The notes beneath the pieces were generated by a model, which saw nothing but the letters and a program-made list of their open reading frames with translations, did no database searches and was not told the origin of the DNA. A DNA stretch of 64,000 bases. It comes from Litorilituus sediminis. GTDB taxonomy: Bacteria; Pseudomonadota; Gammaproteobacteria; Enterobacterales; Alteromonadaceae. Within the stretch, counting starts at the first letter, position 1. Each line of letters opens with the position of its first letter. Location: positions 186,001-250,000 of the forward strand of contig NZ_CP034759.1 in assembly GCF_004295665.1 (NCBI RefSeq), read 5' to 3'. Shown here piece after piece: positions 49,428 to 59,060 of this stretch. The position numbers were made by a program, and so were the translations under genes.

Positions 49428-50435
49428 TTGTCTGTAGTGGTTAAAAGGAATTTTGGGCTGTTTGCCGCGGTAGTCTGTTTGTTGTTCGCAGGCTTTATTT
49501 TTAGTCGCATTCAGTCATTTTGGCAACCTGAAAAACTGCCCGTTGTTATTGCTGTTTCTAAAACACCGCTATCTACGCCTTTTTATGTGGCTAAATCAAT
49601 CGACGCCTTTAAAAATACCTGTGTTGATGTTGAGTTTCATCATGTCATTGGTGGGCAAATGGCCTTTACTAATGTTATGTCAGGTCAGGCTGATTTTGGC
49701 ACAATTTCAGATTCTGTTATTGCCTTTCAAAGTTTAGCGCAAAAAAAATTTGTTAGTCACGCTACCTTTGTTCACTCTGATAATGATGTAAAGTTACTTT
49801 CAAGGCCATCAGCCGAAATTAAAACTATTGCTGATTTAAGGGCTAGGCGAGTTGGCGTGACCAAAGTGACCGCGAGTGAATATTTTCTTAGTAGCTTGCT
49901 TGCGATGAATGGTATGTCAGTTGCTGATGTTGATTTAGTAAATTATAAACCTGAGCAGTTGTTAACGGCCTATTTAAATAATGAAGTCGACGCGATTGTG
50001 CCTTGGGAGCCATTTGCTTTTAAAAGTATTCATTTACTTGGTAATGAAATTAACCTTCATGATACCAAAAACCTTAATAGTCTTAGTTTTAATTTAATTT
50101 CTCTACCTGCAGATAATGTCACCGTCAATAAAGCAAAATGTGTCATTGAAGGACTAGCCAAAGCGATTGACTTTATTTCGTCAAAGCCTCAAGCAGCACA
50201 GAATATTGTTATTAATGAATTAGGACTTGAGCCTGATTTTATAGACTGGGTCTGGCCTGATTACATTTTTAAGCTGAGCCTTAATCAATCTTTGTTGTTA
50301 TCTATCAAAGCGCAAGCACTTTGGTTGGCAGAAAGCCAGGTGAGTGATCATAAGCAACTACCACAATTTAATCATTTTATTGATAGCCGAGCCTTGCTAC
50401 AAGTTGACTCTGGAGCGGTCACCTTGTCTTTATAA
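49428..50435 (+). CDS. NMT1/SsuA-like periplasmic substrate-binding protein
   Basis: Up to 335 residues; the start is either TTG at 49428 or GTG at 49437, as no ATG lies near. An N-terminal hydrophobic segment (FGLFAAVVCLLFAGFIFS) could be a signal anchor. KLPVVIAVSKTPLSTPFYVAKSIDAF, GGQMAFTNVMSGQADFGTI and KTIADLRARRVGVTKVTASEYFL match the nitrate/sulfonate/taurine binding-protein fold. No transporter genes follow; instead the stop overlaps the start of a diguanylate cyclase by one base, so it may act as a sensor for it. Confidence 0.78.
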   Translation: MSVVVKRNFGLFAAVVCLLFAGFIFSRIQSFWQPEKLPVVIAVSKTPLSTPFYVAKSIDAFKNTCVDVEFHHVIGGQMAFTNVMSGQADFGTISDSVIAFQSLAQKKFVSHATFVHSDNDVKLLSRPSAEIKTIADLRARRVGVTKVTASEYFLSSLLAMNGMSVADVDLVNYKPEQLLTAYLNNEVDAIVPWEPFAFKSIHLLGNEINLHDTKNLNSLSFNLISLPADNVTVNKAKCVIEGLAKAIDFISSKPQAAQNIVINELGLEPDFIDWVWPDYIFKLSLNQSLLLSIKAQALWLAESQVSDHKQLPQFNHFIDSRALLQVDSGAVTLSL

Positions 50436-51727
50436 TGGAGTATATGCACATGCAGTTTAGTTTAACGCAAAGGATTTATATTTTTACTGTGGGCTGCTGT
50501 TTTTTATTTGCTATTTTATTGGCCAGCATTCTCTGGGCTTCGCAAAAAATTGAATTGGCGTTTAAACGTGAAAAATATGCGCAACAAGTAGATAACCATA
50601 CCAATAGCTTAACTCAACATATTATTAGTAATCAGTTATATGCCAGTTTGCATAAAGATGAAGCTTGGCTTTTATTGCATCAGAAATTGCTAAATATACT
50701 AGAAAGAGCACCTAAACTGACACCAAAACAGCAGACTATTCAAAATAGCATTAATAGCCAAAGCCATAGCGTTACTCGCTTATATAGTGAAATTGTTAAA
50801 CTAGCGCCGGTTAACAGCTCAATAAGAGAGCATTTATTATCTCGTTTGATCAGCCAATTAGAGTCGATTAGGGCTGACTCTGTGCAATTATCTGCAAATG
50901 TTCAGCAAGATATAAATCAGGTGATTGAAAGGCAGGTAGTGTTTATTTTGTTGTTATTTTTATTGTGTATAGCCGTTTTATTATACGGCGCTGTGAAGTT
51001 AACTAAGGTGTTTAAAAAGTCACTACAAGAGGTTACTTACGCTTTTCAAGAGAATCATAGTGGCCATTTTCAAAAAATTAAGTTAACCCATAATACCCCT
51101 GAGTTTAATAGTATTGCTCAAGCATTTAATGCTATGAATCTTAAGTTAAACGAAACTATGGTTTCCTTAGAGGTGATGAAAAAGGTGGTTGAAGAGCGCA
51201 CCCATTCATTAGAGCAACTTTCAAATACCGACCCATTAACGCAAGTAGCCAATAGAAGAGCACTTTTTGAACGTGGTCATATGGAATTTTCGCGTGTGTT
51301 ACGTAATCAAAAGCAATTAACCTTAGTCCTGCTCGATTGTGACTTTTTTAAAGATATCAATGATGAATTTGGTCATCTATTTGGTGATAAATTGTTACAG
51401 CATTTATGCCAAACATGTAAACAAACCATTCGAGAGGTGGATTTTTTGGCTCGTTACGGCGGAGAAGAGTTTATTATCATCTTGCCAGAATGTGATGAGC
51501 AAGGAGGTATTGATTTTGCCAAGAGAATTCAGCAATCACTGGCATCACATGCCCTTAAAGCTGATGATAAGGACGTTTATTTGACCGTCAGCATTGGTAT
51601 TACTGAAATGACAGAACGACATAAAAGCTTTGAACAGCTGATCAATGATGCCGATCAAGCCATGTATCAAGCGAAAAAGAAAGGCAGAAATCGTATTGAA
51701 GTAACGCACTCAGCGCCACTTCATTAG
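50435..51727 (+). CDS. Membrane-bound diguanylate cyclase with HAMP-like linker
   Basis: A 430-residue protein (ATGs at 50435, 50444 and 50450 are possible). Two membrane segments (about 12-34 and 168-190) enclose a periplasmic helical region; a HAMP-like linker and coiled coil (NETMVSLEVMKKVVEERTHSLEQLSNTDPLT) lead to a GGDEF domain with RYGGEEF intact and an REVD inhibitory site five residues upstream. No EAL domain is present. It should synthesise c-di-GMP in response to a periplasmic signal, perhaps ligand-bound protein from the coupled upstream gene. Confidence 0.92.
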   Translation: MEYMHMQFSLTQRIYIFTVGCCFLFAILLASILWASQKIELAFKREKYAQQVDNHTNSLTQHIISNQLYASLHKDEAWLLLHQKLLNILERAPKLTPKQQTIQNSINSQSHSVTRLYSEIVKLAPVNSSIREHLLSRLISQLESIRADSVQLSANVQQDINQVIERQVVFILLLFLLCIAVLLYGAVKLTKVFKKSLQEVTYAFQENHSGHFQKIKLTHNTPEFNSIAQAFNAMNLKLNETMVSLEVMKKVVEERTHSLEQLSNTDPLTQVANRRALFERGHMEFSRVLRNQKQLTLVLLDCDFFKDINDEFGHLFGDKLLQHLCQTCKQTIREVDFLARYGGEEFIIILPECDEQGGIDFAKRIQQSLASHALKADDKDVYLTVSIGITEMTERHKSFEQLINDADQAMYQAKKKGRNRIEVTHSAPLH

Positions 51728-51787
51728 CGGATGTCCATTTTTGTTGTGACATTGTCAGCTGAACTATTAAATAAAGATTAACAGCAC

Positions 51788-52879
51788 CTAGGATTGCACA
51801 AAGGTTTTCGGTAGGCGTGCTGATAAGCGCGTGAGTAACTCATAGTTAATGGTATCTGAATACGCTGCTACGGTATCAACTGAAACATGTTTACCCCAAA
51901 GTTCTACGGTATCGCCAACGGCTACATCGCTAATATCGGTAATATCTATTGTGATCATATCCATTGATACGCGTCCTGCAAGCGGGGCAATGTGACCATT
52001 GATATATACTGGGGTGCCAGCTTTTGCATTGCGAGGGTAGCCATCAGCATAGCCGATGGCAATGACAGCAATAGTTGTCGGTCTTTTTGCTTGCCAGGTA
52101 TCACCATAACCGACAGTTTCACCTGCCTTGATTGCATGAATAGCAATGATATTTGCTTGTAATGTCATAACAGGGATAAGTGGCTCAACAATAGCGCAAG
52201 GCTTAATTGGACTGACGCCATAAAGTGCTAATCCTAAACGATTAAAATCGCCATGACTGGCAGGCCAATTCAATATACCGGCAGAGTTTGCCATACTAAA
52301 TTGACAGGAGAACTGCTCAATGAGCTGATTTAGTTTGGCAATTTGACTGGCAGTTTTTGGGTTTTCAGGCACTTCAGCAGTGGAGAAATGCGTGCATAGT
52401 ACTAATTGTTTTCGTTGTGATGGAGAAAGTTGGCTGATGACATCTGCAACTTCATCGCAGTGAAAACCAAGTCGATTCATGCCAGTATCAACTTTTATCC
52501 ATGTATCGTGTCTGTATTGTTCTTGATTTTTTAGCCAGTCAATATGCTGCTGAGTATGTAGCATCAGTGTAAGTTTGTGCGCAATGGCAGTGCTAAAGTC
52601 AGACTTTTTAAATGGTCCTTCTAAAACCAAGATCGTTTTGGTAATACCGGCATTTCTTAGCAATAGAGCTTCATCGACAAAGGCAACGGCAAAGGCTGGC
52701 ACAACAGGCTCTAGTGCTTTGGCAACTTCAATGGCACCATGTTCATAAGCATTGGCTTTAATAACCGCCATGGTTTTGCTTTGCGGCGCTAAACTTGCGA
52801 GGTACTGATAATTGCTAATTAAAGCGCTGAGGTCGATAACAGCTTTGGTTTTGCGAGATACGGACTTAGTGTCGGCCAT
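51788..52879 (-). CDS. alr: Alanine racemase
   Basis: A 363-residue PLP enzyme that makes D-alanine for peptidoglycan. The PLP lysine lies in MAVIKANAYEHG (about residue 40), KVDTGMNRLGF and THFSTAE follow in the barrel, and AGRVSMDMITIDI near residue 300 is in the C-terminal domain with VGYGDTW before it. Length fits the family. It is divergent from a peptidoglycan-active fusion protein, a functional neighbourhood. No dnaB, its usual neighbour in some relatives, lies here. Confidence 0.95.
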   Translation of the reverse strand: MADTKSVSRKTKAVIDLSALISNYQYLASLAPQSKTMAVIKANAYEHGAIEVAKALEPVVPAFAVAFVDEALLLRNAGITKTILVLEGPFKKSDFSTAIAHKLTLMLHTQQHIDWLKNQEQYRHDTWIKVDTGMNRLGFHCDEVADVISQLSPSQRKQLVLCTHFSTAEVPENPKTASQIAKLNQLIEQFSCQFSMANSAGILNWPASHGDFNRLGLALYGVSPIKPCAIVEPLIPVMTLQANIIAIHAIKAGETVGYGDTWQAKRPTTIAVIAIGYADGYPRNAKAGTPVYINGHIAPLAGRVSMDMITIDITDISDVAVGDTVELWGKHVSVDTVAAYSDTINYELLTRLSARLPKTFVQS

Positions 52880-53081
52880 GAAACGATAATGCCTTTGAAA
52901 AATATGAAATATAAATGAATATTTTCAATATCGACGGGTAAAAAGATATCGAAAAACTATTGGTCAGTGTACCATTAATTTAACTGTCGATAACCTGAAT
53001 TAAGGAAACTTTTTCAGATATTTTGTTCTCTAGGGTTTGTTGAACTATGCACAAGTTGATAAAAAGGAAAGAAGGGATGTT

Positions 53082-55541
53082 ATGGTTATAAATATGGCAA
53101 CTAAGCATATTTCTCGTTTGCTAGTTAAGTTTGTCGTGGGCTTAATGGTGTTAACTCAAAGCGCTTGTAGCCAACTTACCATAGAGCAGCAACTGTCTGA
53201 TAATTACAATCAGCGGATCAAATTTTTGGTGCTGCACTACACCGCTGGTGATTATCAAGAGTCGATGCAAGCGTTAACAACGCAAGGGCATGCTAGCGCT
53301 CATTATCTTATTCCTGCGCTTAATGATGCTAGCTATCCTGAAAACTCCTTAAAGGTTGTGCAATTAGTAGAGGAGCAGCATAGAGCTTGGCATGCTGGTC
53401 GCAGTTATTGGCAAGGTAAAGAAAGCATTAATGATCAAAGTATTGGCATTGAGTTGGTAAACCTTGCCAATTGTCAAAAGCGCGAACAAGAGTATGGTTA
53501 TTCACAACAGAAAATATGTTTTTATCCTGATTACCAAGCAGAGCAAATATCATTATTAATTACTTTGATTAAAGATATTTTAGCAAACAACCCTGATATC
53601 AAACCTACTGCGATTGTTGGTCACAGTGATATTGCGCCAAACCGTAAAACCGATCCCGGCCCTAGGTTTCCTTGGCATCAATTATATCAAGCAGGTATTG
53701 GTGCTTGGTATGAACAAGAGACGGTAGCTAAGTATTGGCAACGCTTTAATGACAAGCCTCCTAGTGTTGCCTTAATCCAGCAAGCGCTACTTAGCTATGG
53801 TTATAAAATACAAGTGACAGGACATTATGATGCTCAAACACGGGCAGTTATTCATGCATTTCAGCAACACTTTATTCCATGGCAGATAAGCCAACGTCCA
53901 GATGTTAAAACGGCAGCAGTCATTTTTGCTCTGTTAGACAAGTACTTTCATCAACAATTAACGCATTTGCTAAAACTGTATGAGCAAGCCCCAGCGACCG
54001 ATGTAGAGGGTAATAAGCCAGTAAAAAAAGGGCAGCTAAGCGAAGTCTTTCCACAGCGAGAACCTAGTTCACGCAAGCTGGTAAATGATAGAGCAAGCTT
54101 TAAGGGCTATGCTAAACGTGGCGAAATAATCATTGATAATGTCAATGCCAATTCAGCAGATATCTTCATCAATGGTGAAAAGCTTTTAATAGCACAACCC
54201 ATGAATCAACATAGCCGTTATCGCTATAGCTTAAAACGTCGTAGCCAAGATGGTGTTAATACGGTTAAAGTTGAAAATGTTTTACCTAAAGGCAGTGAAA
54301 TACGCGTAACCATCCCTTATCCAGCCCTTAAAAAGGCTGATATCAGCAAGCGCTATGACTTTGCTATGGTTGATAAACTTATTCAAGACGATGTCGCTAA
54401 TGGTTTCCCCGGAGCGGTATTGATGGTAGTAAAAGATGGGGAAATTATAAAGCACAGTGCTTATGGCTTTAATCGCAAATACCATGATTCGGGAGAGCCA
54501 TTAACTCGTGGTGTTGAAATGAGTCCTGATACCTTATTTGACCTTGCTTCTAATACCAAAATGTTTGCTACTAACTTTGCTTTAATGAAATTAATCTCGC
54601 AAGGCAAGCTCGATATAAATCAAGCTATTAGCCACTATTTACCTGAGTATGTCGGTGAAGGAAGGCGTTATCGCACTATTAAAGATATGCTCAGCCACAG
54701 GGCTGGCTATGCAGCACAAGTTAAATTTCATCGTAAAGATAATCGATTAGGTGAGGAGTTTTACTCCCAAGATAAAGAGCTCACTGAACACTTAATTTTA
54801 ACGCAAGTACCTTTCATTGCGCCTAGGCAGTCAAAACGCATCTATAGTGATACTGACTATATGCTATTGGGCTTGCTTGTTGAGCGTATTACCGGTATGG
54901 CATTAGACACTTATGTAGAAACTGAAATCTATCAGCCACTTGCATTAGAAAATATTGCTTTTAATCCGCTGAAAAAAGGTTGGCATAAAAACCAATTTGC
55001 CGCGACAGAAATACATGGCAATACTCGCGATGGCCGTGTTGAATTTGAGCAAGTGCGAGATTATGTTCTACAAGGTGAAGTGCATGATGAAAATGCTTAC
55101 CACTCATTTGCGGGTGTTGCAGGGCATGCAGGTTTATTCGCGGATGCAGAAAGCTTAGCGGTACTTGCTCAGGTACTGTTAAACCAAGGCGGTTATAACG
55201 AGGTTGAACTATTTTCACCACAAGTATTGGCAGAATTTACCAAAGCTGATGATAGCAATGCCGCCTTTGCGCTAGGTTGGCAGCGAGCCAATCAAGGGGA
55301 AAATCGCTGGCATTTCGGCCCTTATGCCAGTGCAAGCGCTTATGGGCACACAGGCTGGACGGGAACCGCAACTGTGATAGATCCCACACATGATTTAGCG
55401 ATTATTTTACTAACAAACGTCAGACACAGCCCTATTAAAGGCAAGGGTTGCCATTACCAATTTGAAGGTAAGCAATTTGAAACGGGAAAATACGGCAGCA
55501 TAATTTCTTTGGTCTATGAGGCTGTTTTAAAAGTGAATTAA
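53082..55541 (+). CDS. Amidase_2 / PG-binding / PBP4B-like serine hydrolase fusion lipoprotein
   Basis: About 819 residues from the ATG at 53082 (GAAGGG five bases upstream). A signal peptide ends in TQSAC, a weak lipobox. Domain 1 (about 45-205) is an AmpD/AmiD-type amidase with LHYTAG (His about 52) and HSDIAPNRKTDPG (His about 181, Asp about 191). Domain 2 (about 215-285) is a PG_binding_1-like repeat (GYKIQVTGHYDAQTRAVIHAFQ). Domain 3 (about 435-815) is a class-C-like serine hydrolase similar to E. coli YfeW (PBP4B), with SxxK in ASNTKMF (about 489), YSD (about 587) and HTG (about 754). It probably trims murein in the periplasm. Confidence 0.88.
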   Translation: MVINMATKHISRLLVKFVVGLMVLTQSACSQLTIEQQLSDNYNQRIKFLVLHYTAGDYQESMQALTTQGHASAHYLIPALNDASYPENSLKVVQLVEEQHRAWHAGRSYWQGKESINDQSIGIELVNLANCQKREQEYGYSQQKICFYPDYQAEQISLLITLIKDILANNPDIKPTAIVGHSDIAPNRKTDPGPRFPWHQLYQAGIGAWYEQETVAKYWQRFNDKPPSVALIQQALLSYGYKIQVTGHYDAQTRAVIHAFQQHFIPWQISQRPDVKTAAVIFALLDKYFHQQLTHLLKLYEQAPATDVEGNKPVKKGQLSEVFPQREPSSRKLVNDRASFKGYAKRGEIIIDNVNANSADIFINGEKLLIAQPMNQHSRYRYSLKRRSQDGVNTVKVENVLPKGSEIRVTIPYPALKKADISKRYDFAMVDKLIQDDVANGFPGAVLMVVKDGEIIKHSAYGFNRKYHDSGEPLTRGVEMSPDTLFDLASNTKMFATNFALMKLISQGKLDINQAISHYLPEYVGEGRRYRTIKDMLSHRAGYAAQVKFHRKDNRLGEEFYSQDKELTEHLILTQVPFIAPRQSKRIYSDTDYMLLGLLVERITGMALDTYVETEIYQPLALENIAFNPLKKGWHKNQFAATEIHGNTRDGRVEFEQVRDYVLQGEVHDENAYHSFAGVAGHAGLFADAESLAVLAQVLLNQGGYNEVELFSPQVLAEFTKADDSNAAFALGWQRANQGENRWHFGPYASASAYGHTGWTGTATVIDPTHDLAIILLTNVRHSPIKGKGCHYQFEGKQFETGKYGSIISLVYEAVLKVN

Positions 55542-55652
55542 TTTTAATCAATAAATTTGCATAAATTGACTATTGCAGTTATCAGAAAAGCAGCGTATGT
55601 TTTGCTTTATAACGCCAAATTGAAGCGGTATTGGTTAACAATAATAATAAAT

Positions 55653-55951
55653 GCCCATTGAATTGAGTATAAGAGCGCGTTGATCTTTGAGGTATAAATT
55701 TTGTTCGAATTAAACGCAATTTAATCGCGGCGTTTCGATTGCTGTATAGTTATTCTATATAAAATCGAAACAACAAAGAGTAAATTGCGTTTAAACGAAT
55801 CGACAAGACAGCGGCTATTGAGCATTTTTACTGCGTTATCGCCTATTTATGTGAAATAACCACATATCATAGGCTCTGCCTTGTAGAAATACTCAATAGA
55901 CTGCTGCGAAAATATACAGCAAAGGTCAACACGCTCTAGATTCAACAGGGC
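55653..55951. repeat. 299-bp nested palindromic intergenic element
   Basis: The ends pair: GCCC-TTGAAT and AGAGCGCGTTGATCTTTG on the left against CAAAGGTCAACACGCTCT and TTCAA-GGGC on the right. Inside, one arm pairs 55704-55723 with 55781-55799 and is capped by GTTTCGATT/AATCGAAAC with TATAG/CTATA at the tip. A second arm pairs CTATTGAG (55815-55822) with CTCAATAG (55892-55899) and contains GCCTAT/ATAGGC with TATGTG/CACATA. It has no coding frame. It fits a MITE or a large structured repeat and fills most of the gap 55542-55972. Confidence 0.65.
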
Positions 55952-55972
55952 GATTTACGCTAAGGGAAGGTT

Positions 55973-56287
55973 ATGCGTGCGCTTCAAATGTTAGGGTTTA
56001 TTACCACAGTAGTAGCATTTCTTTCATGCTATTCATTAATTTTGCCACTCAATCAGCAGTCAGCTAGTACCCCAAATATCGCTATGATGTTTATGGTGAC
56101 GCCGTTACTCGGTTTTTCTGCACTGATACTGATCCCATCATCCATTGCACTCTTTAATAGTAAGGTAAGAAGTTATCATCTTTTTGAAGGGCGATTATGG
56201 CTATGCCTTTGGACTGTAAATAGCTTATTTTCATTGGCTTATATTTGTTTAATGGGGTACTTTTTCTATTTATTTGTACAAAGTTAA
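55973..56287 (+). CDS. Small membrane protein of unknown function
   Basis: A 104-residue protein with a strong AAGGGAAGG ribosome site. Three hydrophobic helices are visible (about 7-27, 38-60 and 78-101) joined by short loops, one basic (NSKVRSYHLFEGRL). No conserved motif recognised. It starts 21 bases after the palindromic element, which could carry its promoter. Confidence 0.6.
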   Translation: MRALQMLGFITTVVAFLSCYSLILPLNQQSASTPNIAMMFMVTPLLGFSALILIPSSIALFNSKVRSYHLFEGRLWLCLWTVNSLFSLAYICLMGYFFYLFVQS

Positions 56288-56352
56288 ATAGCCTGCTGAC
56301 TTGGTTAGGGTTGGCGCTATTTCTTATGCAAACCTGAGATTAAATAAACATA

Positions 56353-56892
56353 ATGTCTACTGAAAAAGTTATCGAATTGCTCAAAAATGATAAACACCGC
56401 CTAGCTATACTTGATTGCGTGTATAGGTTACCGATAAAGCATGCTTATGTTGGTGCAGGTTTTGTTCGCAATATGGTTTGGGATCATCTACATGACTTGC
56501 CACAATCAACAGAATTAACAGATATTGATGTAATCTACTTTGATTGTTATGAGCCGCAAGAAAAGCAATATCAATACGAGCAGCGGTTAAACGCTATGAT
56601 GGCAAACGTTAACTGGCAAGTACGAAATCAAGCTTATATGCATTTACGTAATAAAGATAAAGCTTATCAAAACCTGTTAGATGCAATGTCATATTGGCCA
56701 GAAAAAGAAACCGCGGTAGCGATCAGAAAGCTAGATGAAGCAAGGTATGAATGCATTTCAGCATTTTCGCTAGCGTCTTTGTTTAATTTACAGCTAAGTT
56801 ATAACCCGAAGCGGCCATTGTCGGTTTTTCAGCAGCGTGTTGCTGATAAGCAATGGTTACAAAAATGGCCTAAACTACGCAGGGTAATTTAG
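56353..56892 (+). CDS. Nucleotidyltransferase-family protein (DUF925 type)
   Basis: A 179-residue protein. KHAYVGAGFVRNMVWDHLHD (about residues 29-48) and STELTDIDVIYFD (about 53-65) form the G-x-(R/N)-N and DxD motifs of the minimal nucleotidyltransferase fold; NQAYMHLRNKDKAYQ and ISAFSLASLFNLQLS follow. These match the PF06042-like family of uncharacterised bacterial nucleotidyltransferases. Substrate unknown; no toxin-like partner is evident beside it. Confidence 0.82.
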   Translation: MSTEKVIELLKNDKHRLAILDCVYRLPIKHAYVGAGFVRNMVWDHLHDLPQSTELTDIDVIYFDCYEPQEKQYQYEQRLNAMMANVNWQVRNQAYMHLRNKDKAYQNLLDAMSYWPEKETAVAIRKLDEARYECISAFSLASLFNLQLSYNPKRPLSVFQQRVADKQWLQKWPKLRRVI

Positions 56893-56916
56893 GCCATTGC
56901 TTCTTTCGTGCTTGTT

Positions 56917-58761
56917 TTAAAGCTGGCTGGCAATCCAGCGATCAATTTTGTCCGCTAGAATTGGCATGGGCAGCGAGGCATCAATTAAGATTTGCGTGTG
57001 AAACTTCTTCACATCAAACTTTTCCCCTAATTGCGCTTGTGCTTTATCTCGCATAGCTCTAATCGCTCGTTGACCTATTTTATAAGATAACGCTTGGCCT
57101 GGGATGGCAATATAGCGTTCTACTTCAGATTCAATATCACTATCAGCCATTGATGAGTTTTGTGTCATAAAGTCAATGGCTTGTTGACGAGTCCAGCCTT
57201 TGGCATGCAAACCGGTATCAACAACTAAACGCATAGCGCGTAACTGTTCATCCACCAAGCGGCCATACCACTGGTAAGGATCGGTGAATAAACCCATCTC
57301 TTTACCTAAACTTTCTGCGTATAACGCCCAACCTTCTTCATAAACGGTGAAGTTACCAAATTTTCTAAACTTAGGTAGCGATTCAACTTCTTGCTGAATA
57401 GATGCTTGAAAGTGATGACCAGGTGAGGCTTCATGGATACTTAAGGTTTCCATAATAAAGTTTGGTTGAGCTTTTAAATTGTAGGTATTTATGTAGAAAA
57501 TTCCCGGACGAGAGCCATCTGGCGCGGGTGCTTCATAGCTAGCACCAGCTGAAGATGCGGCGCGAAACGCTTCTACTTCACGTACTTCGTAATCGGCCTT
57601 TGGAAAAACTTCAAACAATTGCGGTAATCGGTTATTAATTTTATCTTTTACACCAACATAGGCGGCAACAAGATCTTCAGGTTTATCGAAGTAAAATTGC
57701 GGATCTTCTTTTAAGAAGATAAAGAACTCGGCCAAATCACCGTCAAATTTTACCGTTTCTTTAACTTTTTTCATTTCGGATAGAATACGAGCCACTTCTT
57801 GTTGACCATATTGATGAATTTCATCAGCAGTTAAATTTAACGTGGTGTGGTGGGCAATCATGTGATCATACCAAGCAACACCATTAGGTAAGTCAGTTAA
57901 GCCTACCGTGTCAGTACCGTGTTGTGCGTATTCATCGACTAAAAATGCCAAGGTGTTTTTATAACTTGGAATGATCACTTGCTTGATCATGTTAGTGTAA
58001 CTTAGCGTGATTGCTTGTTTATCTTGCTCGCTTATTTCACTGTTGTTTGCTAACGCGTTAATCGGCCCATAAAAAACACTGTCTTTAACGTCACTGACAA
58101 TGTGGGTTTGAAATTGAGGAATAAGCTTGGCAATAATTGCTTTAGGCAGTACCACACCTTGTTTTACACCTTCACGCATAGATTCAACAGCGCTTTGCAT
58201 ATAGTCGGCAAAACCTTGAGCGCGTTTTTCAAAATTAACGAAGTCTTTTGCCGTATTAAAGGGTTGAGAGCCACTACCTGAGCCTAAAATAGCAAAGTCG
58301 TTATGAATCCCGTACATTTGATTAAATGGTACTTGATGCTGAGGAAAGGCAAAGCCAGCAATGGCCATTTCTCTATCACGCTTAAACACTTGATAGCTTA
58401 ATAAGTCTTGCCCTGAAAGGCTTTCTTCATCAATATTGCTAATAATATCAAGGTATTTTTGTTCGAATGCTAACTGCTCTTGTAAGCTTTGAGCTGATAT
58501 AGGTTTTAAGAATTTATCATTGTATTGATGCTCACCAACACGTGTTGCCCTTAATGGATCAAGTACCAGCATGTCATTAAAGTAATCTTCAAGAATTTGC
58601 GCTAATTGAAATGTTTGTTGCTGATTTGATACTGCCGGTGTTGCTTGACTAGATGTTGGCTGCGTCATTGCTTGCTTTGTTGTCTTAGCGCTATTATCAC
58701 AAGCTGTGATTGACGTTGATAACGCCGCGGCGATAGCAATAGCTAAAAAATTCTTTTTCAT
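56917..58761 (-). CDS. DUF885 metallopeptidase-like lipoprotein
   Basis: A 614-residue protein with a lipoprotein signal (SITAC, Cys about 21). The DUF885 family has a zinc-peptidase-like motif: HEASPGHHFQASI about residue 448 here, with EEGWALYAESLGKEMG downstream supplying a third ligand candidate. TRVGEHQYNDK near the N-terminus and GQALSYKIGQRAIRAMRDKA near the C-terminus are also typical. It probably acts as a periplasmic or outer-membrane peptidase. Long low-complexity T/S/Q linker after the lipobox. Single gene on the minus strand. Confidence 0.85.
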   Translation of the reverse strand: MKKNFLAIAIAAALSTSITACDNSAKTTKQAMTQPTSSQATPAVSNQQQTFQLAQILEDYFNDMLVLDPLRATRVGEHQYNDKFLKPISAQSLQEQLAFEQKYLDIISNIDEESLSGQDLLSYQVFKRDREMAIAGFAFPQHQVPFNQMYGIHNDFAILGSGSGSQPFNTAKDFVNFEKRAQGFADYMQSAVESMREGVKQGVVLPKAIIAKLIPQFQTHIVSDVKDSVFYGPINALANNSEISEQDKQAITLSYTNMIKQVIIPSYKNTLAFLVDEYAQHGTDTVGLTDLPNGVAWYDHMIAHHTTLNLTADEIHQYGQQEVARILSEMKKVKETVKFDGDLAEFFIFLKEDPQFYFDKPEDLVAAYVGVKDKINNRLPQLFEVFPKADYEVREVEAFRAASSAGASYEAPAPDGSRPGIFYINTYNLKAQPNFIMETLSIHEASPGHHFQASIQQEVESLPKFRKFGNFTVYEEGWALYAESLGKEMGLFTDPYQWYGRLVDEQLRAMRLVVDTGLHAKGWTRQQAIDFMTQNSSMADSDIESEVERYIAIPGQALSYKIGQRAIRAMRDKAQAQLGEKFDVKKFHTQILIDASLPMPILADKIDRWIASQL

Positions 58762-59060
58762 TATATGCCTCTAACAGGATGTCATTATTCTTATTATGAG
58801 TAATTCAGGGTTGGTGTTTTCTACAATATACAATAATGTCTCGGGTAAATCTGCAAATAGTTTAATGATTGTTTACCACTATGGCTAGCGCTTGTCTTTA
58901 CGGGCACAGCTTTACAGAACAATAACAAGATTACTTGAGTTGCCTAATTGCTAAAGTGATTGCGATATTTCCTGCTAAAGTCGTGATATTTTCAGCTTGG
59001 CATAGCAAAACACCTGCTAATTCAGTACTATTTACGCCTATTTATTACAAGAGTTTACCC
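58762..59060. other. Gene-free stretch before the FKBP gene
   Basis: Divergent promoter region of the DUF885 and FKBP genes. An open frame leads in from 58935 but lacks a ribosome site and its first 42 codons do not look like protein. No palindrome or terminator stood out. Confidence 0.5.

Noticed and set aside
58935-59060. Forty-two-codon N-terminal extension of the FKBP protein
   Set aside because: The hydrophobic anchor begins at the internal ATG 59061, and the upstream codons have no protein-like pattern or ribosome site.
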